From: Pomphorhynchus laevis
Taxonomy: Eukaryota; Acanthocephala; Palaeacanthocephala; Echinorhynchida; Pomphorhynchidae
Assembly (NCBI GenBank): GCA_012934845.2
Contig: WNNJ02002157.1
Coordinates: 310,001 to 374,000 of the forward strand
DNA: 64,000 bases
Direction of reading: 5' to 3'
Positions 1 through 9,800 of the stretch are shown piece after piece. A model generated the notes under the pieces. It did no database searches. It was not told where the DNA came from and worked only from the letters and a program-made list of their open reading frames with translations. A program made the position numbers and the translations under genes. How positions within the stretch are numbered: position 1 is the first letter of the stretch; the number at the start of each line of letters is the position of its first letter.

Positions 1-119
1 TAATATATAAGTATTATTATACTTATATAATAAGTTGATTCGGGACTCCAAGTAAATTATTATCGAGATTTCTCGATAATTATCTTAATTATCGACTCTC
101 AACTGATAACTGAGAACTT

Positions 120-280
120 GTATCAAATTATTTAAATGATTCGACGCTACTAATCAGCTTAGATAGGTCTCGTCAGCTGCTGACCCAAACCTACATTTCA
201 CGTTTCGACCCTTATTATCTGCTTACTCCGTACACTATGTGCTGATCGGATTCGATCAGCATCAGTGTATTATTAAATTA
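120..280 (-). repeat. Dispersed short repeat, copy B, with hammerhead-like core
   Basis: This block shares a roughly 60-nt core with 55331-55380 and, more distantly, with 48805-48860 and 33285-33350. On the minus strand it reads GGGTC, GAAA, a small hairpin ending in GTA, about 15 nt, then CTGACGA followed by GACC. GGGTC pairs with GACCT beside the two conserved boxes, as hammerhead stem II would. CTGACGA fits the CUGANGA consensus. Downstream on the plus strand, homology with copy A continues to about 235. Stem I is not convincing in this copy, so activity is unproven. Confidence 0.5.
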
Positions 281-745
281 TTTGAATTATTTTGAAAAAA
301 AAACTAATATCGTTACAAATTGTTGCAATTCTTAAAGTTTAATTATTTAATGTATTATATTTAATACAATTAGGTACGCATGAATGCTCATGCCAAAATG
401 TTTCTTGTAAATTTAAATATGTCATCTTTACGATATAAATTAATAGTAGTTTTAGTTAATGTTAATTTAATGTTCATATCTAGATATACACCTTCTTTAT
501 CATCAATATTGGTTTTGTTAAGAATAAGGCTTTCTGGATAAATGTGTTCACTAATTGAATAAAAATTATTAGAATTAAATACACATATATCATCAATTTA
601 TCGAAACATATATTTCATATCTTTATACAATTTAGATTTATTTTTTAAACAATTATGAATAAATCCATATTCTATAAAGCTTAAAAATAAGTCTGCTATA
701 ATTGGGCTACTATTACCACCCATTGGAACACCTTTTATGTTTATT
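270..745 (-). pseudogene. Naiad PLE reverse transcriptase, C-terminal fragment
   Basis: The minus strand matches the C-terminal RT of the copy at 3494-6610, covering the GGNSSPIIADL-like region, the catalytic-motif region and the thumb. It ends abruptly near 745, where the sequence changes to unrelated A+T-rich DNA. There are stops and substitutions: the bases around the YIDD motif read as a degenerate version. It is a dead truncated copy upstream of the larger element of the same family and orientation. Confidence 0.75.
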
Positions 746-1134
746 CAAGATGCGTTTTGAGATTCGTTTGATTAATTGATTTTATTAATTTTCCTATTTT
801 TGTTTTTTTTCCTCTTCAGTTAGTCTTTTATAATCGGACTCATGTATTTAATAATAATGAACTTCGATATTTCATTCCTTACGTACTGCAATTTTTTTCT
901 TGGCAAACTATAAAACAAACTATGTTATCAAATACTTCAGCTACAAAATATGTGCCTGTCCCTTGAACATGACATTTTCTATTTTCATCCGTGATATTCC
1001 TTTTTAGTTTTCGACTACATCATGGAAAGAATAATTTGAGAACGTTATTTAAAATGACAAATAAGATCAAATAACCGAATCTACGTTTTTATTGCAATAT
1101 ATAAATTAAAAATAAAGATGAATAAAGTTTAAAT
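746..1134. other. A+T-rich spacer, nothing recognised
   Basis: No open frame, RNA gene or repeat shared with the rest of the window was recognised here. Confidence 0.4.
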
Positions 1135-1630
1135 ATTTTATGAAGATATTTATATAACAATAAAATTTATACATTTAAAATAGAAATTAATTTTATGAAT
1201 TCGATCAACGGCTTCTGCTGCAAATATTTTGTTTAAAAATGCTTGAATTGGAATGAGGCTCGCTGAAATTGGAATGATGCTCACTTGAATTGAAATGAGG
1301 CTCACCATAATATACCATCATGTTTTAGATAATATATTATAATATAATACGTCTACGTATTTGATACAATATATAAATTATAATTGTAGTGAAGATATTT
1401 ATATAACGATAAAATTTATACATTTAAAATAAAAATCAATGTTTATGAATTTGATCAATGGCTTCTGCTGCAAATATTTTGTTTAAAAATGATTGAATTG
1501 GAATGAGGCTCGCTGAAATTGGAATGATGCTCGCTTGAATTGGAATCAGGCTCACCATAATATACCATGTTTTAGATAATATAATAGTCTTCGTATTTTA
1601 TACGATATATAAATTAAAAATAAAGATAAA
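1135..1630. repeat. Two tandem copies of a ~250-bp unit
   Basis: The anchor GCTTCTGCTGCAAATATTTT occurs at 1211 and again at 1461, a period of 250 bp. Flanking sequence on both sides also repeats (for example ATTTATATAACRATAAAATT). Inside each unit a roughly 20-nt submotif, TTGGAATGAGGCTCGCT and variants, is itself repeated two to three times. No coding capacity is seen. It resembles a small satellite or a duplicated non-autonomous element. Confidence 0.7.
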
Positions 1631-1689
1631 TAATAAATAACTAAATACGATTTTATACAATTTATATTCATATTAAGTTAAAATTTAAA

Positions 1690-2000
1690 ATTGAAATTTA
1701 AAAAGTCAATTATTATGAATTGACTGATAAATAATAAAGGATGTATTCGAGAATAAGGAATAGAATTCATCAGACGGAACTGCTATGCTATCAGGTTTCG
1801 ACCACCTATTCCTCGACCCAACATAGAAGCTGGGCCAAATACATGTCAATTACTTATTTCCACTGGTGAGGAATTGATGATTATAAAAGAATATTCTACA
1901 TAGCAGCGGGGTCAAATACGCGTTAATAACGTATTTCCTCCGTGAAATTTGATTATTAGGTGTACCTTATTCAAATAATACAAAGCATATCGCTTATTAT
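1690..2000 (-). repeat. Naiad tail (pseudo-LTR) fragment
   Basis: It contains the family tail signature seen beside every large Naiad copy here: TGAATTGACT, then the block with CAACATAG and GGGCCAAATAC or GGGTCAAATAC, then TTTCCTC. The block appears twice in variant form (about 1760-1870 and 1890-1970), so this is a tandem or partly duplicated tail. No RT sequence remains attached. Confidence 0.65.
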
Positions 2001-2514
2001 TAATAAAAGAATTTCGCTGAATAGTTTAAATAAATTTTTTGATAATATTTTGTTGTTTATTTTATATTTTAAAATATAAAATAAAAAATTTATTTTATAA
2101 AAAACTGGTTTATAAGAAAAACATATCCATCAAATTTGCTTTAAAATTAGCAGAAAAATAGTCGTATCAAAAATACATTATTTGTAAATAATGTATTCGG
2201 GAAAACAAATTCCACAGGTCAATAATAACTCATCTGTATAAGATCAGCAAAAAAATATCTGAAACCTAATAAAAATAGTTATTTACTCATTTCAGCAACA
2301 AAAACTGCACAAGCAGGAGTTAAGCAGGATCCAAACTTTTATTTTTCCTGCAAAAAATTCTACAAAATGAAAACAAAAATCTCAGGCTGGCCGCAGGTTG
2401 GATTTTTGTGATCTTGATAAATACATTTTTATTGTCAATATTAGATTTATTGAGAATCAAATATTAGTTTTATATTATTTTATTATTATTAGTTTAAAGA
2501 TACTATACAATCAA
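2001..2514. other. A+T-rich stretch, nothing recognised
   Basis: The region holds TTTTATATTTTAAAATATAAAA-like inverted repeats near 2060 but no supported gene. I looked here for the missing N-terminal NPC1 exon (signal peptide plus cysteine-rich start) and did not find it. Confidence 0.35.
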
Positions 2515-2930
2515 ATTTTATCAGAGGAAATACATCATTAGCATGTATTTGGCCCCTGCTTTCTTGGGTCGAGAAATGAGGGGGATGAAATCTGATAACA
2601 TGACACTTTATCCTAATAACATCTAATTCTTATTCTAATGCATCGCTTGATATTTATTAGTCAATTCAAGAATTGACTTTTTTAATTTCAATTTTTTATT
2701 TTAACTCGATATAATTAGATCAGCTAATTGAGTCTACGTATTTAATATAATTATAAAATTGAAAAAAGCTAAATCAAAACTTTTTAAGTAAATAGTAAAT
2801 AATAAATAATTTTAAATAATAAATAGTTGTTATAAAGGTTTTTATAATTTATATAAAGTTAAAATTTAAAATGGAAATTTAAAATAAAAGTCAATTTTAA
2901 TGAATTGACTAATAAATTTTATTATTTTAT
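2515..2930. repeat. Two Naiad tail fragments joined in inverted orientation
   Basis: At 2515-2717 the tail reads in the plus sense (AGAGGAAATACATCATTAGC onward). At 2718 the terminal motif ATCAGCTAATTGAGTCTACG begins and the tail continues in the minus sense to about 2930. The two fragments therefore meet at the element's 3' terminal sequence. Confidence 0.55.
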
Positions 2931-3084
2931 TTGCTAATAAGTTTTATTGGGAATCAAATATTAGTTTCATAAATAATCGATTGTGTTCTTAATTTTAAAT
3001 AATTAAACTTATCATTCATTTTATTTTGAATAAAACATCATATGCTTGGTAAAATAAATACAATTTATTTTATTTTAAACTCTT

Positions 3085-3300
3085 AGCATCTTTTGAGAAA
3101 ATTACTGGTAATTAGTGGTTTTTGTTTTGATCCTGCTCCCAAAATTTAATGTCAGATATTTTAAATTATTGATAATGATCCATTATTGTTAAATAATTAT
3201 TGGAGCAGGATCAAAGAAATGAGGAAATGATTTTTCATATTTCGCAAACTTCTGTTAGCATCTTAAGAAAATTACTAGTAATTACTGGTTCTATAAATAC
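3085..3300. mobile_element. MITE with GGAGCAGGATCAA inverted ends
   Basis: TTGATCCTGCTCC at 3139 faces GGAGCAGGATCAA at 3203. Outside these, AGCATCTTTTGAGAAAATTACT and AGCATCTTAAGAAAATTACT-like sequences occur on both sides in direct orientation. Related arms recur near 13670, 13800, 14360, 15200, 15385, 52733 and 59535, so this is a dispersed non-autonomous family. The open frame across it has no recognisable product. Confidence 0.6.
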
Positions 3301-4004
3301 TATTTATATTTTTTATTTTAGTAGAAGTACTTGTACACCTTTTACACTGTTTGATACTGTCAAAATTGATACGACAGAATTTTGTATAATTTCCATAATA
3401 ATTTAAAAAATATTTTTTCAAATTTTTTTATTGTTTATGATGTTTATTGTTTATTTCATATTGTTTATTGTTTATTTCATATTGTTTATCATTAAATCAG
3501 CTAACTGAGTCTACGTATTGTTATATAATTAGAAAATAAACAAAACATAATAATGCTAAATCAAAATTTAATAATTAAATAATAAAATTAATAATTGTTT
3601 TTAGATTTTCTATAATTTAAATCAAGTTAAAAAATAAAAAATAAAAAATAAAATTTAAAATAAACGTCATTTTTATGAATTGACTAATAAATAACAGACG
3701 TTGTATCAGAATAAGAATTAGAGGTCATCAGGAGGAACTGCTATGCTATCAGGTTTCGGCCCCTAACTCCTCTACCCAACATAGCAGCGGGGCCAAATAC
3801 ATGCTAATGATGTATTTCCTCTGATAAAACTATCTAGTATCTTATTCTAATGCAAAGTATATTATTTATTATCCATCCATAAAAATTTGCCACTTAAGAG
3901 TTTAAATTTATTCTTTAATATTATTGTGTTGATTTATATATTTTACTATTTTCTGCTTGATGTTATTTTTATAGTAACCTAGTTTAAAATATGTATCTAT
4001 TAAA

Positions 4005-5530
4005 TTATTTAAATGATTTTGAAAGAAAGCCAATATCATTACATATTGTTGCAATTCTTAAAATTTCATTATTTAATGTATTATATTTTATATTATATGG
4101 TATGCATGAATGCTCATGCAAAAATATGTTTCTTGTAAATTTAAATATGTCATCTTTACGATATAAATTAATAGTAGTTTTAGTTAATGTTAATTTAATG
4201 TTCATATCTAGATATACACCTTCTTTATCATTAATATTGGTTTTGTTAAGAATAAGGCTTTCTGGATAAATGTGCTCACTAATTGAATAAAAATTATTAG
4301 AATTAAATACACATATATCATCAATGTATCGAAACATATATTTCATATATTTATATTGTTTAGATTTAGTTTTTACACAGTTATGAACAAATTCATATTC
4401 TATAAAGCTTAAAAACAAGTCAGCTATAATTAGGCTACTATTACCACCCATTGGAACACCTTTTACTTGTCTAAATATAGATGTCCCTACTTTTAAATAA
4501 TTTTGATTTATCAAAATATTTAAGGATTCTATTAATTCAATTTTATCCATATATTTATATTTATTTGATGGTTTAATTTTTGTTAGATAGGCGTTATAAT
4601 TATTATAACATATATATGTATATCTTTTTCCGAATATAAGGTTAATTAATTTTACTAACGCTTCTTTAATATCTACTAAACCTAGATTTGTATAAAGAGT
4701 ACTAAAATCGTATGTATTTATATTTTGAAAATTTATTCCTTTTGTCTGTTCTAAAAATTCTTTTGTAGAATTAATACTGAAATAGTGTTTTATACCAGTA
4801 TTAATTTCGATTACCTTGCAATATTTTTTAAAATGTGCTTTAATTACTTTAAGTATTTTATTCATATAGACAGAAAGTGGTTTTAATGTACATTTAAACG
4901 CACTACATATGAACCTAGGTTTTATTGGATTTTTATGTAATTTTGGATTCCAATATAATATAGGTATAGTTTTATTATCTAATTCAACCTTTATACCCTT
5001 TTTATCCATTATAGAACAGTGACTTGTAATAATTGTTTCTAAACTCAACTCACTACGTTCATATGTTGGATTTACATTTAAATCATTAGAATTAACCTCT
5101 TTCATTAGTATATCATAATAAAGCTTTTTGCATATGAAGACAAAGTTATTACTAGCTTTATCAATAGTTGTTATTATATAGTTATCCTTTAATTTAGTAA
5201 GTTTTTTGTACATATCTTTATTAATTTTATCTTTCCTTTTATAATTGTTTGTTATTTTCATTTTCTCTCTAATTTTATCAAATATATAATCTTTCCAAAT
5301 TTTTATCTTAGATATATTCGAGCTTTCACTATTAATCAGCTTACTAAAGTAATCATTTAAGTTATTATATAACGAACTGTAAATTTTATTTTTGTCGTTG
5401 TTGTTATTTAATCTATATTTATACCCTTTTAATAGCAGCTTTCTTAATTCACAATTTTCAATTAATTCTAGATTATGGGTACATATATGTTCATTTATTT
5501 TATCAAAACTAAGACTTTTACAATTGCATT
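4005..5530 (-). pseudogene. Naiad PLE reverse transcriptase (copy 1)
   Basis: The frame is open from just after a TAA that precedes the CNC (CxC) motif to the stop at 4005, about 508 codons; the first Met after that is at 5261. Visible RT landmarks in order are the PLE-typical WNPKLHKNP, motif A as YDFSTLYTNL, motif B as VKGVPMGGNSS, catalytic motif C as RYIDDICVF, and a basic thumb region. These are Penelope/telomerase-type RT motifs, and the YIDD aspartates are intact. The stop just upstream (a GAA codon in copy 3) separates it from the endonuclease, so translation as one ORF would need readthrough. The C-terminus lies directly against the structured tail. Confidence 0.85.
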
Positions 5531-5830
5531 ATGTTTCCATTATGTTTCTAATATTATCGTTACATATTGATTTTAATTCTTTATTATAATTACAAATTTT
5601 TCGTCCTAATGGTGGTAGGAGTTTATACCTTATTTTAGGAATATATTTACTTAAATCTGACCCTATTATTTCTTTACTTTTAGAATTATTTAAAAGTCCG
5701 GCTATATTAGACTTATATTTTAAGTCTAACTATATTGTTGTTATTTATACATTTATTAATGAAGTTTATGGTTAATGTATATTTTCTATTGTTATTATTT
5801 ACATTTATTGTACGATTATGGTTTTTTGTA

Positions 5831-6560
5831 TTACAATCTATCTATTATACAACTTAGCCTATCATAGTCGTTTATTAATTTTTGATTTATTGAACATATG
5901 ATATCTTTAGAAAAACTTCTTATATTTACATAAAGATCTTTTAGCTTATTATCACTTAAAAGTTGTTTTAATATTTCTAATTGTTCATTTATATACATAT
6001 CTTTTTTAATATTTTTAACTCTATTTTTCCTATTCCTTTTATCACCATGACTTCTTGGTTTGCGTTTAACCGGATTATTATAATATAGTTGTTTATTATG
6101 TATTATACTACTTCTGCCAATTCCTTGTACCATGTCATTCAATCCTAATGGGTACATGGAATTAAGCGTTTTAATCCAAAAATCTTCTTTTTCTAATAGT
6201 TTTTGATTTAATATTGAAATGTTTTCTTCAATAATATGTTCTAAAATAAATAATTTACAGTTTTTAATATCATGTCCTATTAATCTCATATGTTTATGAA
6301 ATATAGTTCGACTATTATGCTGTATATTATATATGTGTTGCCTAAACCTAGTTTTTAACATTTGATATGTTTTTCCTTTTTGTATTGCAATCCACATGTG
6401 CATTGTATTAGATACACTACACCTGCGGTATTGCAGTTACAATTATTATTAATATTTAATGAAAAACATTTGTTTGTCGTATTACTTACGATACAATTAT
6501 TATTATTTATAACATCACAAACTATACATTTTTTTCTGTTACATTTAAAAGATCTAAAAT
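5831..6560 (-). pseudogene. Naiad PLE N-terminal GIY-YIG endonuclease (copy 1)
   Basis: The minus strand starts with a Cys-rich stretch (KCNRKKCIVCD, then CNCNT). The GIY-like strand VVYLIQCTCGLQY follows, then GKTYQMLKTRFRQHIYNI and a downstream His pair plus LEKEDFWIKTL. This is the GIY-YIG fold with the CCHH zinc-binding residues known from PLE endonucleases. Two extra bases in an A run just before GKTYQM (about 6375-6385) break the frame, so the intact-looking 190-codon ORF (5831-6403) begins after the GIY strand. The coding region ends before the linker. The role would be target cleavage for integration; as read here it is broken or mis-sequenced. Confidence 0.8.
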
Positions 6561-6620
6561 TGAAATCATTAGTACTTACGTACTCATTAGTACTTATTTA
6601 TATTGTTCATTAGCAAATAG

Positions 6621-6899
6621 CAACGACACACTACCTTTATGTTGTGATAGCAATCAGGCAAAAACGTTGGTTAGTTTAGCGCAATTACCGCAATTAATTG
6701 TTGGCCGCTGTCCGGCCTGTTGGAGAAATCTCAGGACACTAATGTGTGAACGTGCCTGTTCTCCTGAAATCAGTAATTTTGAAGCAGTCACAAATACTGT
6801 ATCATACATTGACAGCAATGGCAAAGAACATATAGCTGTCAATAAGACAAACTTAGTTATCAACTACGACTATATGGATTCGATCATGCAATCATGCAG
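6621..6899 (+). CDS. NPC1: NPC1 exon: N-terminal luminal domain, first part
   Basis: The exon encodes LPLCCDSNQ, then QLPQLIVGRCPACWRNLRTL and CERACSPE, ending at SIMQSC before donor AG|GTACTT. Cys spacing and the CP-C/CSP motifs match the NPC1 sterol-binding N-terminal domain. An alternative acceptor lies 7 bp earlier (TAG at 6611-6613). It leaves two bases of a split codon, completed by the C at 10670. Confidence 0.88.
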
Positions 6900-9800
6900 G
6901 TACTTGTTAAAATGTCATGTTATTAGGAATGCTAAAGTTTTATAGAATTGGTTTAATTTAAATATATTTTTTATTTCATATAAGATTTTGGTTATTTATA
7001 GTTTCATGTCGTATTTAATGCCGTTTTTGAAAAATTATAAAAAAAATAATAAAAATAAAATGTAAATAATATAAAGAAAAACACAAATTTAAATTACAAA
7101 GCTTATTTAAACATACAAAGTAGACAGCAATATTAAAAAATGATTGAACCTTTTTCTCTTAATGGGATTCTTATGTTTAAACATGAATTCAACCAGGTAA
7201 CCTTCCAACATCTTTCTATTAGTCCAATATTGCGACTTTAACTTCTTTTTGGAGTGAAGCCATAAATTCTCGATGTTCTGTGATGAACCATAGGATCTTC
7301 TGCGGAAACAAAATTATAAGAGTGTTCAACACTTTTATGTTTAAAGTCACCACTATCTCATAGTCGGGCATACGACCTCTACTTATCACTTATTATTGAA
7401 GTCCCGAGAGCTATAAAGGTTTCTATAATAGGTATTAAAATCGATAATAATCGATAATAATCGTGTGCAAACGGTAACAAACTGCTTGATTTGATGTGCA
7501 TGCATCGTTTGATAGCTATGAACACTTGCTTCCAGCACCGGAAACGGCATCTAGTAACATGGACATATCCTAACGGCGAGGACCGCAATCAAATTGACTT
7601 TATTCTGGTTCGTCTACGGTGTAGAAAAGCCATCACAAACTGCCGTTCGTATTGGGGAATTGATGTATTGACAGACCACTCGCTAGTAATAATGGATATT
7701 GAAGCAACATTCAAACCCAAGTCACAAAGGTCAAAGTTAATACAACCAGAAGTACGGCTACTAGAAAACGACTACATACGTAGTAGATTCATCGACAGTG
7801 TATCACGCAAGCTTGAGTTTAAGTTTTTACCAGTATGGAATGGAAATGAAGATGTTTGTCAGATTGGTGAACGATGGTCAACACTCAAGAACGCACTATA
7901 TTCTTCGGCTCATGATATTCTTTCTTATCGCAAAAGTCGTAGGAACGATTGGATAAGTGCAACATCTGTAATGATCTCCGAACAAAGAAAGTTAAGCATG
8001 GCTGCAGGAAATAACGTAGAGACGGTCACTCTTACTCGCAAATTACGCGCCAGTATACGTCATGATAAAGAGGAATACTGAACAAAACTTTCAAACCAAG
8101 CCCAAAAGGCAGCTAACAATGGTAATGCGCGTAAGTTCTTTGGTCTCATAAGAAGATACTACACACCTACACAGCAGAGTGGATTCACAGGGTTGTGGAA
8201 TATCGATATGTCACATAAAATATTCGAAAAGTCTGTACGGTTAGAACGCTGGAGAGCTCATTTTACAAATCTCTACAAGAGGACAGACACTTCAACAAAC
8301 TCATGTAGTAATGACAAATCCTGGAGTCGCCAAGTATGTACTATGCATACAGAAGTGTTAGAAATCGACGGCAACCCCCCATCAAGTATTGAGGTCAGTC
8401 AAATAATTAATACACTGAAATGCGGAAAATCTGCGGGACATGATCAAATACATCCAGAATTTCTCAAATATGGTGGTCCTAAAGTTGTCAAATATTTGAC
8501 CGATTTGTTCCAATGTATCTGGAATCACAATCAGGTTCCCATAGACTGGCAAACTTCAGTTATAATTCCAATACTGAAGAAGGGGGATGCTTCATTATGC
8601 TCGAATTATCGACCCATATCTCTCCTACCTGTAGTATATAAAATCATGGAAGGCATAATTCTGAAGAGAATTAGGCCGTTACGGCAAATTCAAACAAGAG
8701 AAAATCAAGCTGGATTTAGACTAAATCGAGGATGCATTGATCATATATTCACCCTTCGCGTTCTTATGGATGTCCGTCAAGAGTATCAACAACCGTTAAT
8801 ATTACTATTTTTGGATTTAGAGTCGGCGTTTGACCAAGTTAATCGACTATTCATCTGGAAGCTCCTCCATACCTTAGGCATTCCTAAACACCTGTGTGAA
8901 CTTATCGGTGCAATGTATGAAAATACTGTGTCAGTCGTGCGCGAATACGGTTGTACTGGATTCCGTTTCCTGTCAGTACTGGTGTTCGACAGGGGGAGTA
9001 CTATCACCAAAACTATTCAACATTCTCATCGATCATCTCCTATGGGAAACGCTCGACCTGCACAGTGAAGGTATACGCCTGCATCCGAGCAATATGCTGC
9101 TTTCTGATCTGACGTACGCGGATGATGTAGTCGTACTGTCAGAATCATTTGAGGATGCGCAACGTACAGCAACCCGCATAGACGAGACAGCAAAGAAATA
9201 TGGGTTATTCCTTAACTTACCGAAATGTAAACTACTCGCCATAAACTCTCCTCCGTGCTCAGTCATTATTGATGGTATAACTATTGAACAGGTACAATAT
9301 TTCACCTATCTTGGATCAGTGTTTTCCGTAGACCGCCGATGTGACTACGACATTCGAAGCCGGATAATAAAGGCTGGTTTCGCCTTTTCGCGTCTAAACT
9401 CCCTCTGGCGTGATAATAATGTATCTATTAAAACAAAGATCCGAATGTATTCGTCTATTGTTCGTCCAGTACTACTGTTAAGTGGTAAATGTTTATGGAT
9501 GGATAATAAATAATATACTTTGTATTAGAATAAGATACTAGATAGTTTTATTAGAGGAAATACATCATTAACACATATTTGGCCCCGCTGCTATGTTGGG
9601 TAGAGGAGTTAGGGACCGAAACCTGTTAGTATAGCAGTTTCTCCAGATGACCTCTAATTCTTATACTGATACAACGTCTGTTATTTATAAGTCAATTCAT
9701 AAAAATGACGTTTATTTTTAATTTCAATTTTTGTTTTTAACTTTATATAAGTTATAAACAATCTTATAACAATTATTAATTTTATTATTTAATTATTAAA

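Larger units (their letters stand above)
3494..6610 (-). mobile_element. Naiad-type Penelope-like element, copy 1 (near full length)
   Basis: Read on the minus strand, the order is Cys/His-rich GIY-YIG endonuclease (about 6560 to 5831), linker with a CxC motif (about 5720 to 5520), reverse transcriptase (5530 to 4005), stop, then the structured tail ending at ATCAGCTAACTGAGTCTACG near 3496. Endonuclease upstream of RT is the reverse of ordinary Penelope elements and matches the published Naiad/Chlamys arrangement. The 5' end lies only about 10-20 bp before the NPC1 exon at 6621. Point lesions (a frameshift in EN, a stop before CxC) suggest it no longer encodes one continuous protein. Confidence 0.85.

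Noticed and set aside
1700-1990. Possible CRISPR-like spaced repeats in the tail fragments
   Set aside because: The repeated words are duplicated Naiad tails in a eukaryotic genome, not regularly spaced repeats.
3991-4269. Plus-strand 92-codon open frame over the Naiad RT
   Set aside because: It is the antisense shadow of the RT C-terminus; identical antisense frames occur over the other copies.
9033-9305. Minus-strand 90-codon frame
   Set aside because: Antisense to the RTE-like RT containing LTYADDVVVLS.
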